In this document: piece after piece, positions 33,801 through 47,143 of the stretch | Position numbering within the stretch: the stretch's first letter is position 1 | How the letters are laid out: the number at the start of each line of letters is the position of its first letter | Assembly: GCA_029532415.1 (NCBI GenBank) | Contig: JAQOTA010000028.1 | Location: 248,001-312,000 of the forward strand | DNA length: 64,000 nt | Source: Marasmius tenuissimus | Taxonomy: Eukaryota > Basidiomycota > Agaricomycetes > Agaricales > Marasmiaceae | Reading direction: 5' to 3' | Translations under genes and position numbers: made by a program | Notes under the pieces: model-generated | What the model was told of the DNA's origin: nothing | The model's input: only the letters and a program-made list of their open reading frames with translations | The model's database searches: none

Positions 33801-36800
33801 GGGGGGTGTATCTAGTACATGAAGGAATGGAATAATAGAAAGATAACAAGTGATTAGATATCCTACACACCAGTAGAAATTTCAGGTTGCGCAAAAAGCG
33901 ACTTAGGTTGTCGGATTGTCGGATTCCGGGTTTTCGGCTTAATTTGGCGGGGCGGCAACCCGGGACAATCCATCACCATCAAAATCCGAAAGTTCTGATG
34001 GTCCCACGTCGCATTGATATGTTTGAGTTTATACTTGGGATTGAGCTCATATTTGGCAAAAATCAAGGATGACCACTACAAACACGCCATCCAGTCGAGT
34101 CCGTACACGTACGAGTCGTCCAGCATTGATTGATACCGGATATAGGATTGACGAGATGACCCTAAATCATCATTTCGAGGGGACGCGAGAGGACAGCCTA
34201 AGCTATTAGCATCCAACGGGCTACCGCTGGGCCATTAGACGCGTATACCCATAAATAAGCTGTAGGCGCATATGTACTTGAGTCCCCACCCCCCTCCGCG
34301 GAGTCAACAATGAAGCAAATATAAATTGTGATGAGATTCAGAGTAGGAGTTGTAGGCGATGAGTGATATAGGGATGCCCAGAGAATGCAGAGTATTCAGT
34401 GGCCAGAGTCACGATTGTTGGATTCTGACATATCTGGGTAGAGTCCTTATAAGCGAGTCTTGAAGATAGCTCATACCGCTTTATTCCTCGGAATCCGAAA
34501 GCTACGAAGATCCTAAGCCGAAGTCAAAGCACAATACGGGGATGCAAAGTTAGGAATGATGGAGGGGCCCAGAACTGCCAGCTCAGATTCTACTAACGAA
34601 CGACTATACGGAGAAGAGCCAATGAGAGCCACGATACTTACCTTGATTGAGTGGGGTAAGACAAGGGATTGTTCAGACGAACCATCAACCTGGGGTCTTG
34701 GGGAAGAAATACCCAGATGTACGGTTCATCAAAGTTGAGAGCAAAAGCTCGGCGTAAGGATTGAGATCGAATTTGAGAGCTAGTCTCTCATATGAAGTAG
34801 ATCCTGCTGTGCTGGCCAGATCTTCAGTTCAAACATGTACATACGAGTAATGAAGTTTCGAGTAAAGTGAACCTCAGTCCTCGTCAACCGCGTCGAACAA
34901 CATGCAGTTCGTGTAGCTTGAGTACATGCTTGTGTCCGAGTGAAACTGACCACTTCTTGTCTTCACAGGGAATTTATGACTACGAAGTTGCGACCTGGAA
35001 GTCGACGGGCAAGTTCCAAGTTGACTGATTGCCTCACGGCTCACCCTTGCTCGGCCCGACGGCATCTTCCGATTGGCTACTACGTGACCACCGACCGGAC
35101 GGCGCAAAGCTGTGTTCTTCCAGCCTCTATACGACACTAAGACGAACAGGCCCACTCAGGTTACCAGTGTCAGCACTCCGTCTGGCCCTTGCATCTCAAT
35201 TTCATGGTCTTTCTTGATTTTTCTTGGGAATAATCATGGTACGACTCCGCTTCTTTGAGTTTTACGCATCCACTGACTCATCCTTCCTGGAATTCAACCC
35301 TCAAAACACATCGACTCGAATACCATCGGCTTCCCTATCTCCCGATCACGGTAATAGGCACTTTCCGTGCGCAACACATTGATCTTGACTTCCTCGTAGC
35401 TTTCCTCAATTCCTCTACGTGTTTCCCTCACGGCAAAACGATATACAGATTTGGCCCGATTGTGGCGGAGTAAGAAACGCGGTCAAAGTTTCAAGTTGGA
35501 GTTCGTGTCTACAGATTGAAGTATGAACGCGGGTGTCCAGAACGACCGTACACGGGTTCTCAGGGATGCATAGTTGTCCGGTTTCCTGGATGAACTGGAT
35601 CTGTCTTGGTTTCAAAACCCGTTACACGGCCTCCAGAGTGCGACGGTTTGGAACATGACACATTAGCTCCGTTTTTGGGCAGCACAAGACATTATGAATG
35701 CTCTTTCTCAGCTCCATAGTACCGGGTTCATTTTCCAGCCCTTTGTCCTGAATTCTTCCATGCCTCGTTTTTCGGGCCTTGGACCCTGTGCAACCGCCTG
35801 TCTGCCTAACACGAGTTTGGTTCATTCGGTCAGTTGATGCTACTCTTTTGTGTTTCTTATTTTTTTACTCATGAAAGGATTCATTTCCGTCGATACTTTG
35901 TGAGTTTTGGAGATGTACGAGTCATGGATCTTCCGCTGGTCTCAGTGCCGGGTGGATCCAAGCCTCAGCTTCAGTACTAATTGAGCATTCCTGACTCACA
36001 TTTTCGCGTAGCTTGGATCTCACAGCCCTCCGGTCGCGCCCATAACCTACCGTTCCACGAACCATTGCCCCGCACTGGTACCTCAGTACGATGTTGATTG
36101 AATTCCCCCACCGGTAAACATCGAATGTCGATCACGATCGAAAATTATGTTCAATGTGAGTCAGTGTGATATTGGTGAAAGTGTTTACTGAGTGATCGCT
36201 CACCTACTCTATTCGCACTTTCTTTCAGAGGTAATCGGTGAGACCAGATGACGTCCTCGATTGAAGTAGGCCTAACTCAGCCCTGCTTTTTGTTCTTTCA
36301 TCCAGGTCAACTGTCCTTCAAACCTGTCAGATGATGCCGGAAATGCGATTACAACGTGGATCGTATTATATCAACCCTTCCATCTCATCTCACCTCATCT
36401 CCCCGGTTATCGACCGAACTCAAGACGAGAATGTTCTCTACAGACTGTCAGTGTGTGTCGATAATTGCGACATCGATTCGACTCAGACGGAAGTCGAGCC
36501 CGGAATAACGACTGACAAATCTCCGGCTCAGTTCTCGATAGCTGACTGATCTCTTGGTCAGGCAACTTTCTTCAGATTATCTATCCATCATATCATATCA
36601 TTATCATGAACTGAACTTCCTCGAGGCATCATACGAACCCAATTGTGAACCGGTTCTTGCGATGACGCCGGGTTTGTTCCAATTTCGGCGCTCTTGCTTT
36701 CGATGCTGCTTTGTGCTCTTGGTCTGCCTTCTTCCTTCTACCCTTTGCCCAGGCCTCGCCGTTCACCTTTTGGGCATGTTCTTTTCTCATGTTGACAGTC

Positions 36801-37605
36801 GAATACCCGAGTAGACGTCTTTCATCTTCTGGCGGCCCAGGCTCTCTATCGTGGCTTGCTTGAAAATCATGTTCCCCATTTCGTGGCGGGTAACCCAGCG
36901 CAACACAACCGTAGCATGACTTCAGCTGGACTGTATAATCCTCGGCTAATTTCCCGTCTATCCGTACTGCAGCGACCAGCGTATCCTGTTCAGCTCCGGT
37001 CTATAAATTAATGAGCGTCGCTGAATACGCTGCTCCGATTGGCCCAGCTTCTTCAGCCTGCTTGCGGCTTCCTCCTGGGCGCTCGCACCTACACTCAGCG
37101 CCTTAGAGCGTCTCCGACTTCATCTGAGGTCACGTTTCATGCGCGCTGGTTTACAGGAGCTGTTGAGAACTCGTGATGTTTTCCTTGACTCTCGTGTGAA
37201 GGGCCCAGACTCCCCCGCTCAGCAGGCTTCTTGAGCGCCCTCCTGGCGTTCTTCAGCGCAGCCCATTCAATTCACAGTTGAAGACCGGTGGATTATCTAA
37301 TCTCTGGCTTCCCAAAGTGCTTGTTGATCAGTTGGATTATCACTCGAAGCTGTAGAGGACCCATGTGTACACCATCGGGATCAGCGCTCAGTGCTCGGCA
37401 CTAGAACTACGGCGTGTGGATGAGAAGCTGGTGATGCCACCGCTTATAGCTGGAGGTTATCTCATGGTACTTTCTTCCCCCCTTGTGAAAAGCCACTGTT
37501 GCGGCCAGGCATCAAGCGGAGGAGATAGTGGTCTCCCGCGCTCCCGCCAAAGAGCATGTGTCTTTGCTCAGCCAATACACATGCTGGCTTCGTTCCCTTG
37601 GCTCA

Positions 37606-37643
37606 TTGGCCACCTTGGGTCCCTTCGGGAAACAGGTGGCCAA
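37606..37643. repeat. perfect 10-bp inverted repeat with structured loop
   Basis: TTGGCCACCT at 37606-37615 pairs with AGGTGGCCAA at 37634-37643. The 18-bp loop contains TCCC-TTC-GGGA, an inner 4-bp stem. As RNA this would form a stable stem-loop. No gene is recognised on either side. Confidence 0.6.
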
Positions 37644-38921
37644 AGCACACCTGGGATGATTGTTCACTTTCTCCGGTATGTGTGGATTTCTGTTGCTTCG
37701 AGATTTAAGGAACATTCTAACGTGGCTTTCTGTACCTGTAGCCTTCGGTACGATCACCCGTAGGATCAACTCCGGACAAGTTCTTATAGGTCTCGAATTG
37801 ACTCTTCAAACGAGGGACTATGTGTCCAGACATGGATGTCTCCTCCACGTAGAGTATGGTGTCTCACGAGTGCACAACAGCTTCATTTTTTGGATCTCAG
37901 GACGAACACGCTCCAGGTCATCAAGGAGCTAGTTACTCTTTGCTGTGAGGAGCTCTCACCTCGAAGGTGGGTAATATTCTCAGGAACGGAGGCTTAGTGC
38001 GACCTTAGTGCCCCCATTCACAAGCAAGGCCCACTTCTTCGTCAGCGGTTTCTCTCCAAGCCAGCTTTCTCAGGACACACGATCCTCGCTTGGCTTTGTT
38101 GGTCAAATTAGGGTGCCTGTCTCTCATGAAGGTGAACGCGACTCGTCTGGGAGTAGTAGCGGTATCAGGCAAGGCAAGATGACACTTCGGAATATAGCCG
38201 GCTCGGGAGCTGACGCGTCGTTCACGGTTTTAAGCAGTCAGACAGTTATAGTCCCGAGCCATCCGAACACTGGGCAGCGGTGGTAAGTACAACCTGCTGG
38301 TTTCATCATCTTGGCTACGCTGACCGGGTTGACCGTGTTAGTATTGCATCAGAACCGCTTCATCGAAACTTCAGCTTGCGCCGCAGTATATTTCTAGAAT
38401 AGGAAATTTATGGGAGACCATGATTTTTGGCTGTGAATCGGTTCACTTCCGAGTGGTTCAATTGACGGGTAAGGAAGGGGTGCCCTATGTGGAAGGGATT
38501 TTCGCGATGACACTGACGTCATTGCTTCAGGCATTACGAACAGCAGTGAAGTCTGCAGGTTCATGCAAGTTGAAGCCAAGTTAGGGCCAAGTTATTAGTC
38601 GCGGCGTGTGCCACAATCGCTTATGCCCAGTATGACGCCATTGTCGTCAACCTTCGAGGAATCGAGGCAGGCTTGAGATTGGATTGGAACATTTTTCCTT
38701 TCGCAACTACACTCAGACAATCAGGATGTCTGTTGCAGCTTTGTCACCTTGTTCCAAACAGAGAAGGATGGAGTGCTCACACGGTTCTCCCGCTCGACAT
38801 TCACCGGTACTCACGCAACCAACCGCGCCCATTTCGTCCCCGAAGAGCTTCATGAACTTCCATATTATCCGGCTTCTTGAGCATCTTGACGACCGCCTTC
38901 TACACCCACAACCCCTGAGAA

Positions 38922-38943
38922 ATATCATATCATGATATGATAT
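38922..38943. repeat. 22-bp perfect palindrome
   Basis: The left arm ATATCATATCA is followed directly by its exact reverse complement, centred on CATG with no spacer. It is AT-rich and lies in the gene desert. Confidence 0.8.
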
Positions 38944-41900
38944 CTAATGTAGTCGCTCGGCGCTGTTCCGCTCACTCGATGGTCCCATGCGGCCCTATTC
39001 TGTCAAGGAGAAACGGAACGTTCCACGGATCTCGTTCTTTCGTCTCAGAAAAAGGTCCGGGAGCGTGTGTACCCAGAAAACCGGGATGGAGTCGGGCATT
39101 TCATGGGGGATAATCTTCCTTAATCACGAGATCGTGCTCTGGTACCGCAGTAGCGGTACTTGTGGACGTGGAACTTCGGTGGAGTGTATACGTGTGGCAT
39201 ACCTATCTTTTATGGACATCTTACCCTGCAAGATACCCTTGAGAGGGCGGATAAATTCGGGAGTTGAGTGAAACGTTTTGTTGTTCAATTTATTGACTCG
39301 ATTCGTCTATACATCGAGGCGGAATGGAAGCAATTCGATGAAGCCCCATGCACACGTCGCGTTATCAACGGAGATGACGTCCTGGAAGAGTCATGCATAC
39401 CGGCCAAGTACGATGAAGGGAGGGCTTGAACATGCTGCGTATGGTACTCCTGTAGTGATTGGGTAGGTGGCGTATCTACATTGCCTATAAAGGGTTTGCT
39501 ACCGTCACTACCCAGCCTTAACAAGAGAAAGTCCCCCAATCGCTTAGCACTTTGTTTGACGCAGGCTTCTGCAGGAATATGTACGTCCCTCATACATACA
39601 TTGACAAGCTTCAGGGTCCTTGCCAGTTTTAAAGGGCGGCGATCTGGCTCGAAGCGAGATTAGATATATTCCCCCATTGCCGATAATCTCATCTTATCAT
39701 GTTGCCTGGTGGCTGTCCTCTTATTTGGCTCTGTATCTCTTGGGCCTACTGGCATCGACGTTTTGCCGACAACACGAGGTCATCAATCCGCCAGCCAACT
39801 GTACCATGTAGGCCCAAGGCTACCATTGGAAAATTCTTCTGACCCGGCTCGACCACTTGAAATCTCTTCCGAAGTTATTCTCAAGTGAAGATCGATGTTA
39901 TATCGGATGGATTTCGAATGGAATCAGATTGACGAAGATGGGATGGATTGATCATTGACCTTGTGAGTCGAGTTCATGTTCGAAAATCGTGTTCCATCTC
40001 ACTTATATCCGGTCGCCTATGTAGGTCCTGGGATCCTCCCGAAGATCAAAGGGACGGATTATCCGATACATGCCTTGAGAGTCCACCATGCTCGGACTTT
40101 TGAGCCAGTTCGGTTTCCCTGATGAGAAAATCAAGGTGCAGGAGCCTCTACAGGACACGAGGATACCTTGCTGAATAGTAAGGATTCCCAGTGTGCTGTA
40201 TGTTGCTTGGAATTTTATGTCAGAAATGGGTAAAACCACCCATGTCGGACTCTTGACTCATCAACCAGCCTCCAGGAGACTACCCGAGACCTCGTACGAT
40301 TTTTTAAAATCCGCCTCAAGGCTCGCAGTCCATCGAAAATTGAATGTTTTTGCTCCGACGCCCCAGGACGACCCTTTCCACATTCATCGCCTGCGTGGGA
40401 ACACATTGGAACGTGCTAAACCCTTCTTTCGGCAATCCTGAGGTCGACCATCTTGGCCATCACTGCGCGATGCTAGTGGTGTCACGAGAGAATAATCCGT
40501 TGGTATGTTTTTATATTAGTTATCTATCGCCGTTATCATCTGATCCATATGTTCCCCGACATGAGGGTACATGAGGCGGGGAGGTTAGCCTGAACATACA
40601 GAGGATTCTATACCAGGGGGAGAGGTACAGGTCCACTGTCGACGCATGAGGCTACATGAGGCGGGGAATGCGGCGCTACTGCCCCACGCCCTGTCTCTCT
40701 GGAGTCACCTCCCGCTCTTTTCGTACCGAATATGGAAACTTCTAAGCAGGAGGCGAGTCTTTATCCTTGGTTGGACATCCGTCATATCAGGCGTGTTCTC
40801 CTCGAATTCTCTGGTTCATATCGGTTCGGTTGCTTCCCTTGGAAACTGGCCACGTCTCGAGTTGAATCCTTGAAGCCGCTTCGACTAGTGTGGGGTGTGT
40901 GTGTGAGCGATTTGAGCCTTTTGAGCCGCCCTATCCAAACAAAGCGAGGTGGGTGCTATTATGTTTCCTGCCCTTCCAGCACGGAAAGGAAGAAGATTTA
41001 GCCAAGCACCAAGGTTTCAGTGTGCGTGAGGAAGTTGATAGTATGTAACTTGGTTTTTTCGGCTTTTGCGATGGATTACAAGTGCCATGCTGTTGGTAGT
41101 TGGAATATTCTTGTGTTTCTCCTCGAGACGACCAATAATGTGTTCCTCTCGTGCGGGCCGGCCTGGAACACTTTCTATTCATCACGGACCACGGCCGCAT
41201 GTAGGGGTAATGCTGCTGCTTGGCTGCTTGGTTGCTTGCTTACACGATCATTGCGGAGAGAAGCTCGAGCAAAAAAGTAAGCACAGATCTGTCAGTGAGC
41301 TTTGGCAATGGAAGCCAGTCTATTCTCGATCAAAGTGACCCGGTCGAATGAACACCGGGGGTGGTCCAGGTATCCACACAACGGGTTATACGGTGGATTC
41401 GGAGGCGGTATACTGCTGCGATCCGCAGGTCAATTTCCAGCTGACGAAAGCGGTCCAGCATCCTGAGGGGGCAGCTGTAATGAACGGCGATCAATTTCTA
41501 CTGTACCATGGGCGGCGAGCAGGCTAGCAAGAGGCCCTGCCGCGACCTACCCGACGGTGCGTTGGGATTAGAGGGAGAATATTCAGGTTGTAAAAGATTG
41601 GGAAGTTGGTAGACTCATCTCAAAAGTATACTGTAGGCGAGACGAACCTGAGATTGGGAGAATCTAAAGACTGTCTGGGCTTGACCTTGTCCCGTGAGTA
41701 TATTTTTTGGCAACCGATCTCGAGGGTAGAGCTGTCCCCTGAAACAAAAGTGAATGCTATTCCCTCCTGTTACGAAAGCACCAGCTTAGAAGGGGTCTTA
41801 GCTCGAGAACCCGAAGATCTGGAGGTCAAGAAGAGCGCTCGAATCGCAAGAATTGTGGCGTATGTGCGCTGGCAAAGGAGAGGGGTTCTGCAGAGCTAAT

Positions 41901-42915
41901 GTGGTCCTTCGAGTGGTTGTACGCGAAGGGTGAACTCGGGTCGATTTGCAAGGTGGCAGGTGGCGAGGATCCTTCGAGTGTTTCGTATTGAGTCGGTTCG
42001 GATTTGGCGGCTCATAAGCTAGTCCTAGATTTAGGAAGCAAAGCATGGAAGACACGGAGGAACCTGCGGCGAGGACGAATATGTGCTTGCGTGTCGTCAT
42101 TCCACTTCAAGATAGACTTGACAACTCTTCAATAGCCTGATGAGTCACTGGGACTAACAACACGGTTGAGGCGGGGCCTTGACATGCATGAGATAGGTCC
42201 TCAATTCGAATGGAACAGCTGCAAATTCGAATGTTCGGATGCTATTGACTCTTGAGCGTTCGGCTGTAGAGAAAGCCCGAGAAGACAGTTAACCAGTCTG
42301 CCGAGCCTCCTGAGGTGCTACTCAGGCTTTTGAGGTAACCCCTACAGCTCAGATAGTTATCGAGGCGAGATCACCGTTTTCAGGTGGTTTGGGTGTAGGT
42401 ACCGTAGTGTTTCAAGTCTGCGACGCCCTTGGATCTTGGTTCTGGCGCTTCTTGGTGATTCTCGAATACCGCCCAAGTCGCTGAGGCGTCGAAGGATCGG
42501 AATAGGGAAAAAAGGCTAGCGAGAGTTGAATGCATCGTCGAGCATAGTATTGAGTACCACCGCAGCGGCAGCTGCCAGTTAGTACTACCCTCCGAAAACC
42601 GTTCAGACCTGAAGGCCTGACCCCCGGAGAAGAAGACGCCGATCCTTCTGTTTTTCATGTGGTTCTAGTGACCAAAAGTCAGGGGAAATTCTAGCCTGGA
42701 CGGATATTACTGCAGTAAACAGGCAACTAGTTGAGATGGGAGCAGCTGGCAGACGTGTTGAGGCGTGCGAACCACGCTTTAACCCATGACCTTCCGTTCT
42801 CAACAAGGCCAAATAAACTAGAAGGCCCCCCAGTCACTCTTATCGAAAAACCATCATTATTTTCTCCGAAATCCTCTCGAAAAATCTCCAAAAAAGAACA
42901 TTTTCCTCAAAATAA

Positions 42916-44221
42916 ATGCAGCAAACAAGGGGCTACGTACATTACACGACCCCAACATCAGCACCGACGAGGACATCGACGAGCTCGACGAGCACGCCAG
43001 TTCAACAGCAGCCAACGACTGTCGCACCTAAGGATGTAACGTTCAAAACGATAATTCATTCACCGACACCGAGGCCACCTGTAGCGAGTACGAGCAGCAC
43101 ACCTGCTGCTGCCAGCACCACTGCAAGCACTACTGCAGCGAACACGACAGTGACGACCACGCGCCATCATGCTCAAGCTACCTCGATCTCGCCAGCTGCA
43201 ACCATGAGGACACCGGTGACGACGACAGCGACGACAACAGTGCAACCGCCAGCATCGATTTCGACAGTGACGACGTCTACAGTACCTCCGAGTACATCTG
43301 CACAGACTGCCACGACACCCAGTGCCCCGCCAGGATCAGTGCTCGCACAAGGTGATTGGACAAAGGATCTGGTTCAGCTAGCAAGGACAGCAGAGTTGAA
43401 GTGAGTCGTTTGAACTCTTATCCTGATCCGAAAGTAACGTTCATTACTCTAGAAAACATGCCTTGGCGCTGCAGTTGCATACAGCACACATCTTGTCCTC
43501 CCACGCACTGTTGGAGCAGAAGAACAAGGCCATTCAGGATGTCAAGGAACAGAGGAACAAGTACGTTGGACTGAAGCTTCCTGAGCTTGGGAATACTCAA
43601 TCAGCCTGATAGACTGGAGAGCGAAAGGACACGATTGTTAGAGAGTTTGAGGCAGGTTAACGAGGACAGGGACAAGGTGTGTACCCTACTGTACGAAAGG
43701 CTACAAGGTTGACTGACATTATTAGGCTGACATCTTGACTTCTTCCATTGAAAAAGAGTGCGTAAATCTTTCATCCCGGTATCTCCTGAAAATCAAACAT
43801 GCTTGTGTGTTCTCGGCATTTCCAGGTGCGCGGAACTCCGTAGCAAAATCTCACAACTCTCGGAGGGAGACTACGCCGCGGCTAAGCGTCACGTCGACCA
43901 GCTTCGCAAGGATCTAGGGCAGTCTCCGCTCCCCAGTCTGCAGACTATGTTAGATGAGAAAAGTGCACAGTACGTTTGCTTTTACCTCTTCTCGTTGTCC
44001 GGAATACTGATGTACCATCAAGATACCTGAATGAACGTCGTCTTAACGCCGCCGAAGTGAATGTGAATAACAAGCGACCACATCCGGCCTCCCCAGCACC
44101 CCACAATCCTCCTCCGCCTGTCCCAGGACCTTCATTGACCATCGTTGGCACTGACGGGCAGCCAGTCAAACGACCGAGAGGTCGGCCCAAGGGTAGCAAA
44201 AATCGGAAGACGAGTGGATAG
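42916..44221 (+). CDS. Thr-rich coiled-coil protein with C-terminal AT-hook
   Basis: Exons 42916-43400, 43453-43560, 43613-43676, 43726-43757, 43826-43969 and 44023-44221 splice in frame to 343 residues. Residues 1-140 are Thr/Ser/Pro/Ala-rich and probably disordered. Residues about 150-275 are charged and helical (LVQLARTAELKKHALALQLH, EQKNKAIQDVKEQRNK, ESERTRLLESLRQVNEDRDK, KECAELRSKISQLSEGDYAA), consistent with a coiled coil. The end carries KRPRGRPKGSKNR (327-339), a classic AT-hook core (RGRP) that binds the minor groove of AT-rich DNA. This suggests a nuclear, DNA- or chromatin-bound protein that dimerises; that is inference. I recall similar uncharacterised basidiomycete proteins but no assigned name. 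The last acceptor (CATCAAG) is weak, but it preserves QYLNERRL. Confidence 0.82.
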
Positions 44222-45076
44222 ATTCGACGCCTCTTCGAGATGGTCCACACACGGGTTCTACTTTCACACTGGACTGCTACGTATCATTGTCGGCGCATCT
44301 CATCGAGAACACGACGTGTAGTTGGGAACGCCAGAGATTATCGCCCTGTCCATGCAGCCTCGCTCCGCGGGCTTAGTGAATACATCCGGACTTCAGGATA
44401 GTTGCGGGTGATGCTTTTGGGTGTGCGTGGTAACTTAAGTGTACAGGCGGCTCATAATACGAGATGGTTCTTTGAAAGGTTGTGTTCTGTCAACGGGGCC
44501 CGGAAGGGTGAAAACTTTTTGCGTGATACACTGGGGTTGCGAGTAAGTCCGCAGCTGTCCATATCTCTCTCGAACGATTGTCGTTCTCAGACCTTAACGC
44601 CTCTATTCTGCAGCGCACCACGTTAACGACATCTCTCCTCGTAACGACCATTACTCTATATGCCCCAAGGCGCCCGAAGGGCCCCCGGTGGAGAACGTGT
44701 CCTGCCTAAGACCTTCAGTTGCTAAAATTATCCACTTTTGATACTCTGGGAGCACTTTCATGTCCTGTTTTATCGCGACATGGGAGAACTCGTCAATCCT
44801 ACGCGTGGAAGACTTCATTCCGGCGGAGACGCGGTGTATCACTAAGCTGCCTGTCATACCGTGTGTTCGTGGGCCCGAGGAAGATTCAAGACGACTACAC
44901 GATTCAAAGCTATCGTGGTTTTATCGTCATTCGAAGCCATCACCCGAGTTTTTGTTCGGTGTTAGATCGCTAAACGCGTTGAATGGAATCCAGAGTTTGC
45001 CACTTGCTCCATCCTCTATCTTCTCCGCCCTCTTATTAGTACGAGGTCTGATCCTTTCTCCTTAGCTATCCAAACC
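44222..45076. other. intergenic region between AT-hook and F-box genes
   Basis: 855 bp with no supported gene. It holds the 3' flank of the AT-hook gene and the promoter of the F-box gene; no clear TATA box was seen. Confidence 0.5.
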
Positions 45077-47143
45077 ATGTCAGTAGGCGAAGACACCTCG
45101 AGTATCCCTTCCCCAGGTCGAGGTGGTTGCCGTGTTCGTAAGTCACCTCAGTTTCTCCTTCCCCGATGATCAGCGTGTTCACTCTTTGAATCAGCCTCCA
45201 AGCCTAACCTTATAATCGCCAAGAAGAGATGTCCATCGTCCACCACGCGAGGTGGACTAATCAACAAATTATCGACAGAGTTGCTTGCGGAAATCTTCTG
45301 TTTCTGCCCTCACAAAGCATCCACGCTAGATGCAACCTCGACACCATGGACTCTTGGACGCGTCTGCCGGTATGTCTACTTACGTTGTGCTTTTTGGGTC
45401 TTTTCAACATCTGACTCCTATCAAGACGCTGGCGTCAGATTGCTTTGAGCATGTCGCAACTATGGACGACCATCCACATCTCGATGGACCTTTTCTACCA
45501 ACCTAGGGTATGCAAACATGCCTCCGAGTTGCTTCAAGCCGCCATCGAAAGATCATCGAGGCATAAATTACGCATCCACATTGATTGCACGAACTCTCCT
45601 GCCACCTTACTCGATTCCCGCCATCTTTTTGGTATCCTTGGGTCCGCTTCTAATCGATGGGTCTCGTTAACTATCTTTGGTCAACCCCGGTCAGTTCATC
45701 CGCCCCACGCTGGCCTATGCCTCCTCCCCGTTCCAGATCATGGATGTGGGTTTCCGTCCCTCGAGCACGTTGAGCTTTGTTTCCAGGGAACTCCCGGCGA
45801 AGGGAAGCTCCTTCGGGCTTTGGAAAACTCCCCAAAGCTTAACTCGATCCTGGTCTCCAAGTGCAGCCACTTTTCTTGGTGTCAACGTTCTCCTCAAGTC
45901 TGCCGGGCTCCCCACTTCCCCTGGGAGAATTTGCTACGGCTTGAAATCAATCCTGTCGAGGACTCCTGGTGTATGGATATACTACCAAGGTGTTCTCGGT
46001 TGCACACGTTGGTCATTCGAAATCCTTCTACCCACATCCCGATGGATGTCTCCCCCATCCGTCTGGAAAGCGTGCGGAGGTTGCAGGTTTCGATCCTGTC
46101 TACCACAAGTAGTACCTCGTGCCGAAAACACGTCTGTCATGCTCTAACCCTACCCCACCTCGAAGACCTTGAGGTGGTACATTCGGTCGATATGTTCACC
46201 GGGTTAGACTGCTTATTCGACCTCATCGATAGATCAGAGTGTCATGCCACCATCAAGACGCTTTCTATCAGCGGGATAGAGATGATAGAGCTCACAGTCC
46301 TACGGCTACTTCGCACTCTACCCGAGGTTCGCAGGTTATCACTCAACGCCGAATTCCTATTCCCCCATCTTTTTTGTGCTTTGGCAACGGATCGCGAACT
46401 GCTGCCGAAACTGTCGTTCTTATCTGTTACGACCCCTCTTTACCACGAGGACACCGTCCGCGCTCTCATGGACATGATGCAATCCAGACGTCCTGTCATC
46501 TCCGGCGCTCGCGTTGAACGATTACACACACTTCATACCGAAAGCTTTGACGGGAGAGCTGCTGCGGAGAAGCCTTCATCTTCCCAACTTGGAATGACTC
46601 CCTTGAGGATACACATTGCCGAAATGGAAAGTGGGTTCTCACGGCGGCCTCCCTCGACAGATTCTTCTTTCCATAAATTACTATCGAAGCTAGTCCGAAT
46701 GAAGCCGGAGTGGGAATCAAAGATCGCCGGTCCGCGAAGTCGAGCGAACATGGTCGAGGTGAGTGGGACGAGGTCGTCGTATGCATCTATCTATGCAATT
46801 GGAGTATTGACCCTTTCTGTCGTTAGAATGGCTATCTCCTGAACTATATGTTGACTGTAATTCAGAAACGTCCGGCGGATTTTCAACGATGTCCGCAGGT
46901 GAGTGATACCCATCGTGCCAGGGTAACGACGTCACGAGTGCTTATTTTGCTTCATGCTCACAGGTATTGTTTGCATTGAGAGGAGATCCGTTCTGGGATA
47001 GTCAAGAAGGGAAGCTACTAGATAGATTGATTCAAGCACGGCGGAGAATGACAGGGCTCATGGAGACCTGGCTGAGATGCAATGGTACGGGAGGACGGCC
47101 GCATCCGCCTACATGTCTCAACCCACCCACAAGTACTATTTAA
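45077..47143 (+). CDS. F-box protein with long C-terminal substrate region
   Basis: Exons 45077-45137, 45195-45369, 45426-46758, 46827-46898 and 46964-47143 join in frame to 606 residues. The F-box spans about residues 43-95: INKLSTELLAEIFCFC, then TPWTLGRVCRRWRQIALSM and LWTTIHI, the standard Agaricomycete F-box-like pattern. It binds Skp1 and so brings a substrate to an SCF ubiquitin ligase. The rest has leucine-rich, repeat-like stretches (HVELCFQG, LEDLEVVHSVDM, IKTLSISGIEMIELTVLRLL) usual in this expanded family. The frame could run to a stop at 46842, but a strong donor (GAG-GTGAGT) leads to NGYLLNYMLTVIQKRPADF and then VLFALRGDPFWDSQEGKLLD, which read as real protein. I therefore extended the model. 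The substrate is unknown. Confidence 0.83.

Larger units (their letters stand above)
28251..42915. other. 14.7 kb gene desert
   Basis: Open frames are short, overlap freely on both strands and match no family I know. No exon chain, TATA-plus-ATG arrangement, tRNA or intact transposon gene was found. Isolated features are a short tandem repeat (30834-30861), a hairpin (37606-37643) and a palindrome (38922-38943). The stretch is probably old, decayed repeat or regulatory sequence. Confidence 0.45.

Noticed and set aside
33690..34070. Two stretches sharing CGGGTTTT, TGATGGTCCCA and ATATTTGGC words, possible repeat copies
   Set aside because: The words are short and the intervening sequence does not align by eye, so a repeat cannot be claimed.
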